Below are positions 52,596-60,272 of a stretch of DNA of 64,000 nt, piece after piece. The DNA comes from Brachybacterium sp. SGAir0954 (GTDB lineage: Bacteria > Actinomycetota > Actinomycetes > Actinomycetales > Dermabacteraceae). The DNA is taken from assembly GCF_005490785.1 (NCBI RefSeq), contig NZ_CP027295.1, forward strand, positions 1,364,001 to 1,428,000, given 5' to 3'. The number at the start of each line of letters is the position of its first letter. Positions within the stretch are counted from its first letter, which is position 1. Made by a program: the position numbers and the translations under genes. Under the pieces are notes generated by a model. That model saw only the letters and a list, made by a program, of their open reading frames with translations, was not told where the DNA came from and ran no database searches.

Positions 52596-53221
52596 GCGGT
52601 TCTCCTGGCGTCGAGGATGTCGCCGGCGCGGTAGCGGCCGGGGGTGGACTCGCTGATCTTCCCACGGTGCCGCCATGTCGTGAGGGTCGATGGGTTGATC
52701 CCGAGATGGGTGAGATCGCGGCGGGTGAGTTCGTGCTCGGGATTCTGCTCGAGCGCCGCCCACACGTCGTCGACGGACCGGAGGGGTTCCGGTTCGGGGG
52801 CGGGTGCGTTGCCGGTGAGGCGGGCGAGGCGCCACCAGAGGGCGGTGATGTCTGCGGTCCAGGCTTCGGCCCAGGGGGACTCGAGGATGCGTTGGGTCTC
52901 GTCCCAGAGGTAGCGCCAGTGCTCGGCCCAGGTGGCTCGGGCTGGGGGGACGGTGCCGTGGTGGTCGTGAATAGTGTGGCTCCACTCCTTGATGACCTGA
53001 TCCGGGTGCGGGAGGTCGTCGCCGTGGGTGGCGTCGGGTGCCCAGGGGGCAAGCATGGCGAGGGCGTCGCCGCCGGGGATCCGGTCGGTGGTGCCGCGGA
53101 TGCCGGTGAGGTCCATGGAGTAGCCGGTGATGGTGAGCATGACGTCGGAGAGCTGGCCGCGCCACTGGCGGATGTTCTCGAGTCGGTCGCGCATGGTGCC
53201 GATCTGTTCGAACGTGGTCAT
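52592..53221 (-). CDS. Phage protein with C-terminal MerR-like helix-turn-helix
   Basis: 209 residues. First 135 residues are helical with many Trp (WAEHWRYLWDETQRILESPW); the C-terminal 60 (LTRRDLTHLGINPSTLTTWRH, then RYRAGDILDARR) look like a winged helix-turn-helix that picks DNA through a Thr/Trp-rich recognition helix. It may regulate late genes or act in replication. ATGA overlaps at both ends. Confidence 0.7.
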   Translation of the reverse strand: MTTFEQIGTMRDRLENIRQWRGQLSDVMLTITGYSMDLTGIRGTTDRIPGGDALAMLAPWAPDATHGDDLPHPDQVIKEWSHTIHDHHGTVPPARATWAEHWRYLWDETQRILESPWAEAWTADITALWWRLARLTGNAPAPEPEPLRSVDDVWAALEQNPEHELTRRDLTHLGINPSTLTTWRHRGKISESTPGRYRAGDILDARRTA

Positions 53222-53760
53222 GGGTGGGTCTCCTTCTTGCGCTTGGCGAGCTCTGCGCGGATCTGGGCGATGCGCTGTTTGGCTTCTGCTGGGGGTAGGG
53301 GTGTGGAGCACTTGCGGCAGTCGTGCTGCCACTGGTCGGGGTGGCGGGGGCATTCGCGGCCGGTGGGGATGCGGCGTGCTGCTCGGGCTCTGACCCAGCG
53401 GGACACGTCGGTGGGGCGGAGGTGCCAGCGTTTGTCGTCGAGGCCGTGCTTGAGGAAGTGGTCGCGGGCGGCGTCGAGGCCCTCCTTCGGGAGGCCGGCG
53501 AGGGCGTGGTGCCATTGGGTGAGGCGGTCGCGGTTCGCGGCTCGGGCTTGCTCGGTCTGGGTGGTGGTGCCGCCGAGCTGCCAGGGTTCGACGAGGCGGG
53601 CGGCGATGAGGGCGTTGACGTACTGGGTGAGCCATTCGCTGGTGACGGGGGTGCCTTGCCACTTGATGACGCCGCGGGTTCCGTCGGCGGCGCGGACGGT
53701 CTCGGTGGGTGCGTTGGGGGTGGTGTCGAGCTGGTTGCCGATGGGTTGGGGGTCGGTCAC
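53218..53760 (-). CDS. Phage protein downstream of the replication initiator
   Basis: 180 residues. Contains a helical core (WLTQYVNALIAARLVEPWQL, RLTQWHHALAGLPKEGLDAA) and a Cys/His cluster ECPRHPDQWQHDCRKC near 134-149 that looks like a zinc knuckle. Directly after the initiator gene, in the place of a helicase loader or primosomal factor, but no motif proves that. GTG start overlaps the initiator stop. Confidence 0.68.
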   Translation of the reverse strand: MTDPQPIGNQLDTTPNAPTETVRAADGTRGVIKWQGTPVTSEWLTQYVNALIAARLVEPWQLGGTTTQTEQARAANRDRLTQWHHALAGLPKEGLDAARDHFLKHGLDDKRWHLRPTDVSRWVRARAARRIPTGRECPRHPDQWQHDCRKCSTPLPPAEAKQRIAQIRAELAKRKKETHP

Positions 53761-54509
53761 TGGGTGCCTCCGAGGGCTTGCATGTCGTAGTGGGCTTGGA
53801 CGAGGGCGTCGCGGGAGTCGACGTCGCGGTTGGGGCGGTGGCTGCTGTTGCGGTCGGGGCGTGCGTTGCGCAGCCAGTTGCGGAAGCGGGCGTCCCAGTC
53901 CTTGCCGGTTTCGCCCTTGCCTGCTGCCCAGTCGCGCATCTTCTCGGCTTCGAGGTCGCAGTCGACGTTGCGTTCTGCGGCGAGGAGTCGGTGTGCATCG
54001 GTGGGTGTCCAGTCGTCGGGGAGGGGGGTGGCGCGCTTGCGCGCCTCACTCCCCGTAGGGGAGTGCTTCTCCCCTTCTCCTCTTCTCCCCTTCTCCCCTT
54101 CTCCAATGGGTGACCCTTCGCGAAGGTCTCGCGAGGGTGTCGCGACGGTCTCGCGAGGTTCGGCGTCGTCGCTGGTGGGGAGGGGGTAGCGGGACTTCGC
54201 GGCCTTGTCGATGCGTTGGTGCTTCGTCCAGGCGGTGATGTGGAGGTAGGGGCGTCCCTCGAGGGTGTAGCGAGTGATCTGGCCGCCTTCGGAAAGCCTC
54301 GCGAGGCTTCGCGAGACTGTCGCGAGGGTGTCGCGAGGGTCGTCTTCGAGGGGGAACAGGTCGGCCACGATGAGCTTCTCCACGTCCCGGCCGACGCCGT
54401 TGTCGTCGACGTAGGACCAGAGACCGATGAACACGAGCCGGGTCGTCCAGTCCATCGCTGCGATGTCCTCGGAGGACCAGAACTCGGGGCGGATGCTGCG
54501 GATGCGCAC
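53757..54509 (-). CDS. Replication initiator-like protein containing iterons
   Basis: 250 residues. N-terminal winged-helix-like domain (about 1-100: IRSIRPEFWSSEDIAAMDWT, TRLVFIGLWSYVDDNGVGRD) as in DnaD-like/phage replisome organiser proteins; a low-complexity linker EGEKGRRGEGEKH near 136-148; a C-terminal helical domain (DAHRLLAAERNVDCDLEAEK, WDARFRNWLRNARP). The gene itself carries two TCGCGA arrays and a polypurine tract, as lambda O carries ori. GTG at 54509 follows AGGAGG. Confidence 0.78.
   Translation of the reverse strand: MRIRSIRPEFWSSEDIAAMDWTTRLVFIGLWSYVDDNGVGRDVEKLIVADLFPLEDDPRDTLATVSRSLARLSEGGQITRYTLEGRPYLHITAWTKHQRIDKAAKSRYPLPTSDDAEPRETVATPSRDLREGSPIGEGEKGRRGEGEKHSPTGSEARKRATPLPDDWTPTDAHRLLAAERNVDCDLEAEKMRDWAAGKGETGKDWDARFRNWLRNARPDRNSSHRPNRDVDSRDALVQAHYDMQALGGTQ
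54066..54104. repeat. 39-bp pure polypyrimidine/polypurine tract
   Basis: All 39 bases on the plus strand are C or T, built from CTTCTCC/CCTTCTCC units; the minus strand is all purine and encodes the linker EGEKGRRGEGEK. Such mirror-like tracts can form triplex DNA or open easily. It ends 12 bases from the first TCGCGA array. Confidence 0.9.
54116..54159. repeat. Iteron-like array A: four TCGCGA boxes at 11-bp steps
   Basis: TCGCGA starts at 54118, 54129, 54140 and 54151, exactly 11 bp apart, in 11-mers close to TCTCGCGAGGG. Each box is palindromic, so a dimer bound to each would sit on the same helix face. Inside the initiator gene. Confidence 0.85.
54297..54339. repeat. Iteron-like array B: four TCGCGA boxes at 10-11-bp steps
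   Basis: TCGCGA starts at 54299, 54309, 54320 and 54331 (steps of 10, 11 and 11). The 11-mers resemble those of array A (TGTCGCGAGGG twice). It lies 148 bp from array A, in the part that codes for the initiator's N-terminal domain. Confidence 0.85.
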
Positions 54510-54517
54510 AGCGCCTC

Positions 54518-54889
54518 CTATTCGTCGTAGGTGGGGTGGTCGGCTCCGAGGAGCCAGGCGAGGTCGGCGAGGGTCATGTGGACCCATTGCTGGGCGGGGT
54601 CGGTGGTGCCGCGGCGCTTGTGGACGACGACCCCGATTGCGGCGTCGTCGTTGCCGGCTTCGAGGTGGGCTTCGTGGATCCATCCGGCGAGGTCGGTGCG
54701 GGCGGTGTCTTTGAGTTCGAGGACGACGCGGTGGCCGCGGTGGCGGATCCCGCCGATGTCGCCTCGGTCTTTCGCGCCGGTCTTGACGCGGCGGTCGATG
54801 CGGTCGTCGAGGTGGTGGGCGAGCCAGTCGGCGATCTGGCGTTCGAAGCGTGCGCCGGCTGCGCGTGCGGATGCGCGGGTGCGGGTCAT
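54518..54889 (-). CDS. PD-(D/E)XK nuclease, Holliday-junction-resolvase-like
   Basis: 123 residues. Glu16 in GARFERQIADWLA, Asp44 in RGDIGG and ExK at 58-60 in VVLELKDTA make the PD-(D/E)XK core seen in Hjc-like archaeal and phage resolvases; a later basic VVVHKRRG follows. Probably resolves branched replication DNA before packaging. ATG at 54889 has GGAAGGA upstream. A terminator lies just before the gene, so it may have its own promoter. Confidence 0.75.
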   Translation of the reverse strand: MTRTRASARAAGARFERQIADWLAHHLDDRIDRRVKTGAKDRGDIGGIRHRGHRVVLELKDTARTDLAGWIHEAHLEAGNDDAAIGVVVHKRRGTTDPAQQWVHMTLADLAWLLGADHPTYDE

Positions 54890-54901
54890 GGGGTCCTTCC
54901 G

Positions 54902-54939
54902 GGGCATGAAGAAGCCCCGCCTCTGGTGAGGGGCGGGGC
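54902..54939 (-). terminator. Terminator hairpin, copy 5 of the CTTNNNCATGCCC family
   Basis: GCCCCGC-CTC (54914-54923) pairs with GAG-GCGGGGC (54928-54939, two bulged G); minus-strand tail GCTTCTTCATGCCC. It would stop leftward early transcripts before the resolvase gene. Confidence 0.7.
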
Positions 54940-55008
54940 GAGGGGGTAGTTTCCGGGGATGGATGTGGAGAGGATGGATGTGGCTGTGTGTGGAGTGGGG
55001 TGTGCCGG

Positions 55009-55443
55009 ATGGGCCAGTCGGTGACGATCGGCAGTGGTGCGGTGGTGGGGATTTCGGCGGCGGTGCTGATCGCTGGTCTTGCCGTCGGTGGTGGGGCGCT
55101 TTTAGGTGGGTACGCGCTCGGCGCTGCTCGGCCGGCGGAGGTGCCCACGGAGCTCGCGGAGAAGACGTACACGGACGCGGACCTTGAGGCGGCTATCGCC
55201 GCCTGTGCGCTGGACGGTGCGGTCGTGGAGGATCATTCGGTCACGTTGCCGGGGGATGAATGGCCGGCACTAAACCGCCAGTGTTTCGTCACCGAGATGG
55301 ACGCCACTGGTCTCGCTGACCGCGATTACACGGGGGGTCTCGGTGTCGACGGCACGTTAGGAGCGACCTACCACTGGTCGAACGTGACGATGACGTGGAA
55401 GCAGACGGATCAAGGCAGGGACCTGACGATCTCGGTCTCGTGA
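55009..55443 (+). CDS. Lone rightward gene: N-terminally anchored exported protein
   Basis: 144 residues. After a few polar residues there is one membrane helix (VVGISAAVLIAGLAVGGGAL, about 11-30), then a soluble domain of about 110 residues with two Cys (AACALDG, RQCFVT) that may form a disulfide outside the cell. It is the only rightward gene in the right half of the prophage and is flanked by terminators or gaps, the layout of a lysogenic-conversion or superinfection-exclusion gene. Start is uncertain: ATG 55009 is used, GTGs at 54988 and 55000 are in frame. Confidence 0.65.
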   Translation: MGQSVTIGSGAVVGISAAVLIAGLAVGGGALLGGYALGAARPAEVPTELAEKTYTDADLEAAIAACALDGAVVEDHSVTLPGDEWPALNRQCFVTEMDATGLADRDYTGGLGVDGTLGATYHWSNVTMTWKQTDQGRDLTISVS

Positions 55444-55529
55444 GGCTGCCCCGCTACCCGGGAGTGGGTGGGGGGCTGAAACTGTGAGTAGCGGGCGGCG
55501 CTACTTCCACTTCCCGAGCCTTCGCCACT

Positions 55530-56294
55530 TCACTCCCAGCGCGCGCGCAAGGCATCCAGCGAGTAGTACACCGCTGACACCACCGCGCCCAAGTCCGCGA
55601 CGAAGGACCCATGCTCGAAGTCGTGCTGCCAGTAGAACCCGTGCGCAGCACCGCTCGCGGTGTTCCAGATGTACGCCAGCTGCTCCGCCAGCACTCCCGC
55701 CGGCTGGGCCGGATCCTGCTCTGCGATCGCCCGGGCGACGAGCTCCGCCGATGCCTGGATCATCGCTGCCTCCCCTTCCTTCTTCCCACGGGGGTGCGCC
55801 TGGATCTGCTCGAGAAGCATCGCGAGTTCGTCCGGGGTCGGAGCGAGCCCGGGGAGCTCCGTGAACGAGCCGAAGGATGCGAGGGCGCGGCCCAGGCTCA
55901 CCGCCTCGTGCGAGACGACCATCCCCGCATGAGCCTCACGCTCCTCCGGGGAGTCGGGAAGGATGACGTATCCGACCCTGCCGGCGCCCATGAGCGCGGT
56001 GCGCATCATCCCGCGGAGCGGCGTGAGGATGGAGGCGTTGCCCCGGACGATGATCGCGATCTCCTGGAGCGAGTCGAGGGCCGCGGTGGCGGCGAAGCCC
56101 AGGGAGTGCGAGAGGTCCACTGGATCCTGGAGGACCGCCTGCTCGAGGCGGTCGACCTCGCTACCGGGGGCGGGTGCTGTGGTCAGCCAGGAGCGGTTGT
56201 CGGGGTTGGTGATGTGGTCGATGGTGCTCAGGGCTCTGGTCAGGTGGGCATGAGCAGCCGCGTCATCAAGGCCGAATTCGTACATGCGGGTCAT
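55530..56294 (-). CDS. Uncharacterised helical protein (possible HEPN-like helix)
   Basis: 254 residues, all-helical, no membrane segment. The C-terminal part has IWNTASGAAHGFYWQHDFEH near 213-232; a Ser-x-x-x-His-Gly helix of this sort occurs in uncharacterised actinobacterial proteins and recalls HEPN-type domains. I cannot assign a function. It is the last gene of the leftward early operon, larger than its neighbours; ATGA overlap with the gene upstream shows shared expression. Confidence 0.65.
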   Translation of the reverse strand: MTRMYEFGLDDAAAHAHLTRALSTIDHITNPDNRSWLTTAPAPGSEVDRLEQAVLQDPVDLSHSLGFAATAALDSLQEIAIIVRGNASILTPLRGMMRTALMGAGRVGYVILPDSPEEREAHAGMVVSHEAVSLGRALASFGSFTELPGLAPTPDELAMLLEQIQAHPRGKKEGEAAMIQASAELVARAIAEQDPAQPAGVLAEQLAYIWNTASGAAHGFYWQHDFEHGSFVADLGAVVSAVYYSLDALRARWE

Positions 56295-56506
56295 CCTTCC
56301 AGTGCACGGCGGATCATGTCCGATCGGACGCGGGTGGCGATGTCGGGGTCGGGTGCTTCCTGGTCGAGCACGTCCCGCACGGCCTTGATCCGCGCCTCCG
56401 CCTGGTCGAGCGCTTCGGAGAGCAGGAGTGTGTAGGACACCAATTCCTCGTCACCCGACCTGCCGGTGAGCTTCCGCAGTGCGTCTCGGTCGATGTGCTC
56501 GGTCAT
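56291..56506 (-). CDS. Small early phage protein
   Basis: 71 residues, helical and acidic (ELVSYTLLLSEALDQAEARI, then VLDQEAPDPDIATRVRSDMI). Linked by ATGA on both sides. No family recognised. Confidence 0.65.
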   Translation of the reverse strand: MTEHIDRDALRKLTGRSGDEELVSYTLLLSEALDQAEARIKAVRDVLDQEAPDPDIATRVRSDMIRRALEG

Positions 56507-56847
56507 GCGTCATCGCCTGCTTCCAGGATGTGTCGGAGCGGTTCCACGAGGGCCACGTCGCCGTCCGGGGATGGTGCCCACGGCTCGGAGATGTAGTCCC
56601 GCACGGCCCGGAGGACCGCCTCCGCGCGTTCAGCTCGGGCCTCCGCGACAGCAGCGCGCCTGCCTGCCCGCCAGAGCTCGTCATCGACGGCGTCGCGGGC
56701 ACGGAACTCAGCGAACTCGGTACCCGCCTTGAAGTGGGCCCGATCGCGGGCGAACCCCTCGCCGTGGCTGGCCTCGGTGATGAGCGCCTTCGCAGCCTTC
56801 GCGGCGTCCGCTGATCGCTTCGCTTTGACCTTGTGGATGTGGGTCAT
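56503..56847 (-). CDS. Small early phage protein, Ala/Arg/Glu-rich helix
   Basis: 114 residues. Basic N-terminus (THIHKVKAKRSADAAKAAKA) and a long helix (RRAAVAEARAERAEAVLRAV). The end resembles the preceding map neighbour's idea of a residue-rich coiled coil with RAVRDYISEPW. Unknown function. Confidence 0.65.
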   Translation of the reverse strand: MTHIHKVKAKRSADAAKAAKALITEASHGEGFARDRAHFKAGTEFAEFRARDAVDDELWRAGRRAAVAEARAERAEAVLRAVRDYISEPWAPSPDGDVALVEPLRHILEAGDDA

Positions 56848-57161
56848 GCGTCCTCCCAGGGGGTGACGAGGCGGCGGGCCGGGGTCTCAGCGATGGACGT
56901 CGGCGAGACGTGGGCGGTCGTCGCGTAGAGCGGCACGGGCCGGGTCCGCTCCTCCTCGGCTTCGACGGGCACGAGAGCCGTCCAGCCGATCACCTCGTCG
57001 TGCGCGTAGAGGCGGAGCTTCGAGGTCCACTGCCCGCCTTCGCTGACCCCGTCGAGGCGGGCCGCGGCCTGTCCATCGGGGCGGATCGCGCGGGTTGACA
57101 GGGGCAGCTGCTCGGCCTGCTCGGTGGTCTCGATGAGGACGGGGCGGTACAGGGTGGTCAT
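56844..57161 (-). CDS. Small early phage protein
   Basis: 105 residues, beta-rich by eye (TTLYRPVLIETTEQAEQLPL, WTSKLRLYAHDEVIGWTALV). ATGA overlaps on both sides. The opening strand-helix pattern is seen in many actinophage early proteins; function unknown. Confidence 0.65.
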   Translation of the reverse strand: MTTLYRPVLIETTEQAEQLPLSTRAIRPDGQAAARLDGVSEGGQWTSKLRLYAHDEVIGWTALVPVEAEEERTRPVPLYATTAHVSPTSIAETPARRLVTPWEDA

Positions 57162-57427
57162 CGGGTGGTCTCCTTCTCGATCTGGTCGGCGATGGTGCGA
57201 AGCAGGTCGGCGTCGTCCCTGTGGCACGGCAGGCAGTAGGGGGATGCGGCGTTGTCGTGCACGCTGTCCGCCGCGTCCCGGAGTGCTTCGGCTTTCGCCT
57301 TGCGCACCTCGGCCTCCACGATGGGGAGGACGGACTCGGCCATCTCCTCGGCGTTGAATCCGCACAGGTCGTCGCGCACCTCGTCCAGAGCCCGCGCGAT
57401 CTTCTCCCGCAGCTCGTCGTCGCTCAT
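57158..57427 (-). CDS. Small early phage protein with Cys/His motif
   Basis: 89 residues, helical start (DELREKIARALDEVRDDLCG) and a YCLPCHRDDADLL segment near 63-75 that could bind metal with the earlier Cys. ATGA overlaps. Function unknown. Confidence 0.65.
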   Translation of the reverse strand: MSDDELREKIARALDEVRDDLCGFNAEEMAESVLPIVEAEVRKAKAEALRDAADSVHDNAASPYCLPCHRDDADLLRTIADQIEKETTR

Positions 57428-57747
57428 CCCTGCCCCCTCACGTCACGGGCGGCACGGAGCGCGGCGCGCATGGCCCTCACGACGGCATCCGAGTAGAAGG
57501 TGAGGGGCGCGTCGAACCGTGAGCCCGAGAGGGTGATCCGGTTCGCGGCCCCGAGCGCCGCGACGACCTCGGCGTCGGTCGGCTCCTGCGCGGCGAGGTG
57601 AGCACGCGCCCACCCGGGCAGGCGCTCGGCCAGAACGCGGGGCAGGTGCTCGAACTCCTCCCCATCGGTCCAGGCGTCGGACATGGCCTGCCGCACGAAC
57701 GCCTCGGCCTCTGCGCGTGCGGCGGTGGTGAAGTCGTCGGCGGTCAT
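57424..57747 (-). CDS. Small early phage protein
   Basis: 107 residues, helical, acidic (TAARAEAEAFVRQAMSDAWT; RVLAERLPGWARAHLAAQEP). Resembles its neighbours in style only. ATGA overlaps. Confidence 0.65.
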   Translation of the reverse strand: MTADDFTTAARAEAEAFVRQAMSDAWTDGEEFEHLPRVLAERLPGWARAHLAAQEPTDAEVVAALGAANRITLSGSRFDAPLTFYSDAVVRAMRAALRAARDVRGQG

Positions 57748-58625
57748 CGGGCATCCTCCTCGGAGGCGACGCGGCGGGGCTCCGACTTGTCGGTGAGCGG
57801 AGGGAGGACGCCTCGCGATGCCAGGTGGTCGGCCAGCTCGCCGTAGTGGTCCTCCGGGTGGGAGGCGACGAGCTCGCGCATGTACGCCTCGATCTCCTCG
57901 GCACCCTCGGGCCGCTTCGGGGTGGGCGGGTCCACGAGGCGGCGCTCCAAAAGGCCCTGGACGGCGGGCAGGTTGCCGTCAAAAGTCAGGGGGCCGTAGA
58001 ACGACCCGTCGCCGTACCGCTCCATGTACTCGGCCCCGGCGGGGATGATCCCGTCCTCGGGCACGTGCGCGGCCTCCAACGCGGCGTCCAGGAGCTCGCG
58101 GGCGGTCATGGCGCGGAGGGACTTCACGGTCTCGTTCGCCTCGCGCAGAGACTCCCGCGCGTCGTCCCGCTCCCGCTCGGCCTCCTCCACGCGGCGCTCG
58201 AGCGCGTCACCCGCGCGGTCTGCGAGGCGGAGCGAGTATCGCAGGGGCTGCTGGTCGCGTACCAGCTTCCGCGCGGTCTCCTTCCACATGGCCGACATGG
58301 TGAGGGCGTCGTCACGCTCCCGCTCGGCCTGCTCCGCGCGCGCGTGCTCTTGCTTCCACAGGGCGGCGAAGTCGATCGTGTCCGTGAGCGGGCGGCGGGC
58401 GTCCTCGTCGGTCGTCGGGGCGGCGGTGACCGTGTACTCGGTCACCGGGACCCAGCCGTCGGCGGCCATGTCGGCGTCGGCACCCCACCACGTCGTCCAA
58501 GGCTCCATCGGGAGCGTCGTCTGCCAGGTGTCGGGACCGCAGCGGTGCGCGGTCCTCCCGCTCGGGCGGCGCGCGAAGTCAGCCTTGGCGAAGTCGGCGG
58601 CGGTGTAGGTCTTCTGGTCAGGCAT
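57744..58625 (-). CDS. Early phage protein with central coiled coil
   Basis: 293 residues. The middle (about 85-165) is a coiled coil of Glu/Arg/Ala repeats (RAEQAERERDDALTMSAMWK; RRVEEAERERDDARESLREA). The N-terminal 80 residues contain paired Trp (QTTLPMEPWTTWWGADADMA), and the C-terminal 90 have HPEDHYGELADHLASRGVLP. No enzyme motif seen. Overlaps the gene upstream by eight bases. Confidence 0.68.
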   Translation of the reverse strand: MPDQKTYTAADFAKADFARRPSGRTAHRCGPDTWQTTLPMEPWTTWWGADADMAADGWVPVTEYTVTAAPTTDEDARRPLTDTIDFAALWKQEHARAEQAERERDDALTMSAMWKETARKLVRDQQPLRYSLRLADRAGDALERRVEEAERERDDARESLREANETVKSLRAMTARELLDAALEAAHVPEDGIIPAGAEYMERYGDGSFYGPLTFDGNLPAVQGLLERRLVDPPTPKRPEGAEEIEAYMRELVASHPEDHYGELADHLASRGVLPPLTDKSEPRRVASEEDAR

Positions 58626-58752
58626 CGGGGGTCTCCTTCTCGGTGGTGTACTCGGGGCGGGGGATCCAGAACAGGGCGCCCGGTGGGGCGTCGTCGAGGG
58701 TCGCGTAGCGGGTGCCGTTCTCGTGCAGCCACGGGGTGGGGTCGGGGGTCAT
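58618..58752 (-). CDS. Tiny early phage protein
   Basis: 44 residues (TPDPTPWLHENGTRYATLDD, then APPGALFWIPRPEYTTEK). ATG at 58752 overlaps the DUF4326 gene's stop (ATGA) and the end overlaps the next gene. Aromatic, strand-rich. Too short for the usual gene-finding limit but fits the chain exactly. Confidence 0.6.
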   Translation of the reverse strand: MTPDPTPWLHENGTRYATLDDAPPGALFWIPRPEYTTEKETPDA

Positions 58753-59129
58753 GAGGCGTCCCTGTTCGCGAGCTCGAGGAGGACGTCGGCGTGGCACGGC
58801 TGGTCGAGCGGGCACCAGCACATGAGGTCCCGGCCCGCGAGCTCGGCGCGGATCTGATCGGGGTCCATCTCGTAGTTGCCCATCGGCCCGATGTGCAGCT
58901 CGTACAGCCGCACGGACTCGGCGACCATTTCGAGGCGGAGCCCCCCGCGGTCGGTTGAGCACACGAGGCTCGAGAAACGGCGTCCATCGGGGTCCGCGAC
59001 CCACTGGAACCCGCCCTCGCGCACAGCGCGGAAGGGGTTGCCCCACTTCCCGGGCCGAGCCACTGACACCGCACCCTCGGGCTTCCGCCACCCCTTCGTG
59101 CGGCGCTGCTGGATCCGGCGGGGGCTCAT
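58749..59129 (-). CDS. DUF4326-like phage protein
   Basis: 126 residues. The pattern VARPGKWGNPFRAV near 24-37, later IRAELAGRDLMCWCPLDQPCHADVLLELAN in pieces near 93-122, is that of DUF4326 proteins, common in phages, with the conserved L-x-C-W-C-x-P-x-x-C-H-A-D motif. Function unknown, possibly metal-linked nucleic-acid handling. ATGA overlaps. Confidence 0.82.
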   Translation of the reverse strand: MSPRRIQQRRTKGWRKPEGAVSVARPGKWGNPFRAVREGGFQWVADPDGRRFSSLVCSTDRGGLRLEMVAESVRLYELHIGPMGNYEMDPDQIRAELAGRDLMCWCPLDQPCHADVLLELANRDAS

Positions 59130-59374
59130 GCCGCACCCCCGTCGCCGCAGTCCCCGAGTCCCAGGCCCTCGAGGTGCTCCGTCATCGCGGCATCCACATC
59201 GCCGTACCGGCCACCCTCCTCGTCCATGCAGTCCAGGTCGGCCCCGCACACGCACTCGTAGGAGACCTGCCACGGGGTGGGGCGGTCCCCGTACGTCCCG
59301 GGGTGCTTGATCGGGATCGGCTCGTGGATCGCGGACGTGATAGGCGCGCCGAACTGGTCGTAGAGGATCGTCAT
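59126..59374 (-). CDS. Small early phage protein with Cys cluster
   Basis: 82 residues. CVCGADLDC near 42-50 and a later Cys suggest a zinc ribbon; opening ILYDQFGAPITSAIHEPI. ATGA overlaps on both sides. Function unknown. Confidence 0.65.
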   Translation of the reverse strand: MTILYDQFGAPITSAIHEPIPIKHPGTYGDRPTPWQVSYECVCGADLDCMDEEGGRYGDVDAAMTEHLEGLGLGDCGDGGAA

Positions 59375-59574
59375 GACGCCCTCCTCTGTGCTCGGCGGGC
59401 TGAACGCGCAGCCCTGTTCCGCCGGCGTCGCTCGGCCCGCTCACCGGCGGGAAGCGCGTAGTCACTCACCGCGCGCGAAGCATCGTGACGGCGGTGGGAG
59501 TCGGGGTAGTGAGACGTCCCGCTCCCGCAGTGGCAGGGCTCGGCGGTCAGCGATCGGTCGTTGTCGGGGTTCAT
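59371..59574 (-). CDS. Small basic early phage protein
   Basis: 67 residues. CHCGSG near 14-19 with following His and an Arg-rich end (RAERRRRNRAARSARRAQRR), which suggests nucleic-acid binding. ATGA overlaps. Confidence 0.6.
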   Translation of the reverse strand: MNPDNDRSLTAEPCHCGSGTSHYPDSHRRHDASRAVSDYALPAGERAERRRRNRAARSARRAQRRAS

Positions 59575-60272
59575 GACGTGGGTCCTTCCAGGAGGGCAAG
59601 CATGTCGAGCTGCACCGGGTGGTGCGAGAGGGTGTCGTCCGCCCACGTCGGGGCGGCGAGCATGTACTGGTGACGGAGCGCCGCCTGATGCCGGCGGCTG
59701 GACTGCTGGGCGGCCTCGAGGTCGCGGTCCGGGAGGATCGACTGCTCGACCCAGTGCCGCTGCCAGGCGGCGAGCTCGGTCAGCCACCACCGCGCCTCGT
59801 CCGTGGTGTGCGCGGCGGCATGTGCCTGGATCGCAGCCCACGACAGGACGCGGGTCGGGGGCAGGTCGTCGACCCTGTCCGCGCCGGGGCGGGCACCGGC
59901 CCACACGCGGAGCCCGTCACGGCACCACGCGTAGGACGACCCGTACCCCGTCGCTGTCGCGCCAGGGCGATGCTGAGGAAGGTGCCGTGCGAGCCGCTCC
60001 CCGTCCGTGATGAGGCGGGCGAGCAGCCACGGGGTGGCGGCCTCACGGAGGATCCGCAGGTCCGTCACGCACCAGTCCGAGGACTCGGCTGTGAGGGCGA
60101 GGCAGCCGACGCAGTAGCCGTGCGGGGTCCGCGCCGGCCGGGCATCCGGCATAGCGAGGAGCGGGTCGCAGAGCGCGCGCGGCACCCCGTCCTCCCCGGT
60201 CGTGGTGAGCTCCGCGACCCAATGCACCTTCCCGCCCGACTCGGCGAGCGGAGTCGTCACCCAGGCGCTCAT
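59571..60272 (-). CDS. Early phage protein with N-terminal Cys/His region
   Basis: 233 residues. The first 80 have His/Cys residues typical of a metal site (KVHWVAELTTTG, YCVGCLALTAESSDWCVTDL), the rest is helical with many Trp and His (WLTELAAWQRHWVEQSI). Unknown function; genes with this N-terminal pattern are common in the early regions of actinophages. ATGA overlaps. Confidence 0.68.
   Translation of the reverse strand: MSAWVTTPLAESGGKVHWVAELTTTGEDGVPRALCDPLLAMPDARPARTPHGYCVGCLALTAESSDWCVTDLRILREAATPWLLARLITDGERLARHLPQHRPGATATGYGSSYAWCRDGLRVWAGARPGADRVDDLPPTRVLSWAAIQAHAAAHTTDEARWWLTELAAWQRHWVEQSILPDRDLEAAQQSSRRHQAALRHQYMLAAPTWADDTLSHHPVQLDMLALLEGPTS

Noticed and set aside
58618..59136. 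A longer reading of the tiny gene at 58618-58752
   Set aside because: The extension upstream overlaps the whole DUF4326-like gene in another frame; the short form fits the ATGA chain.
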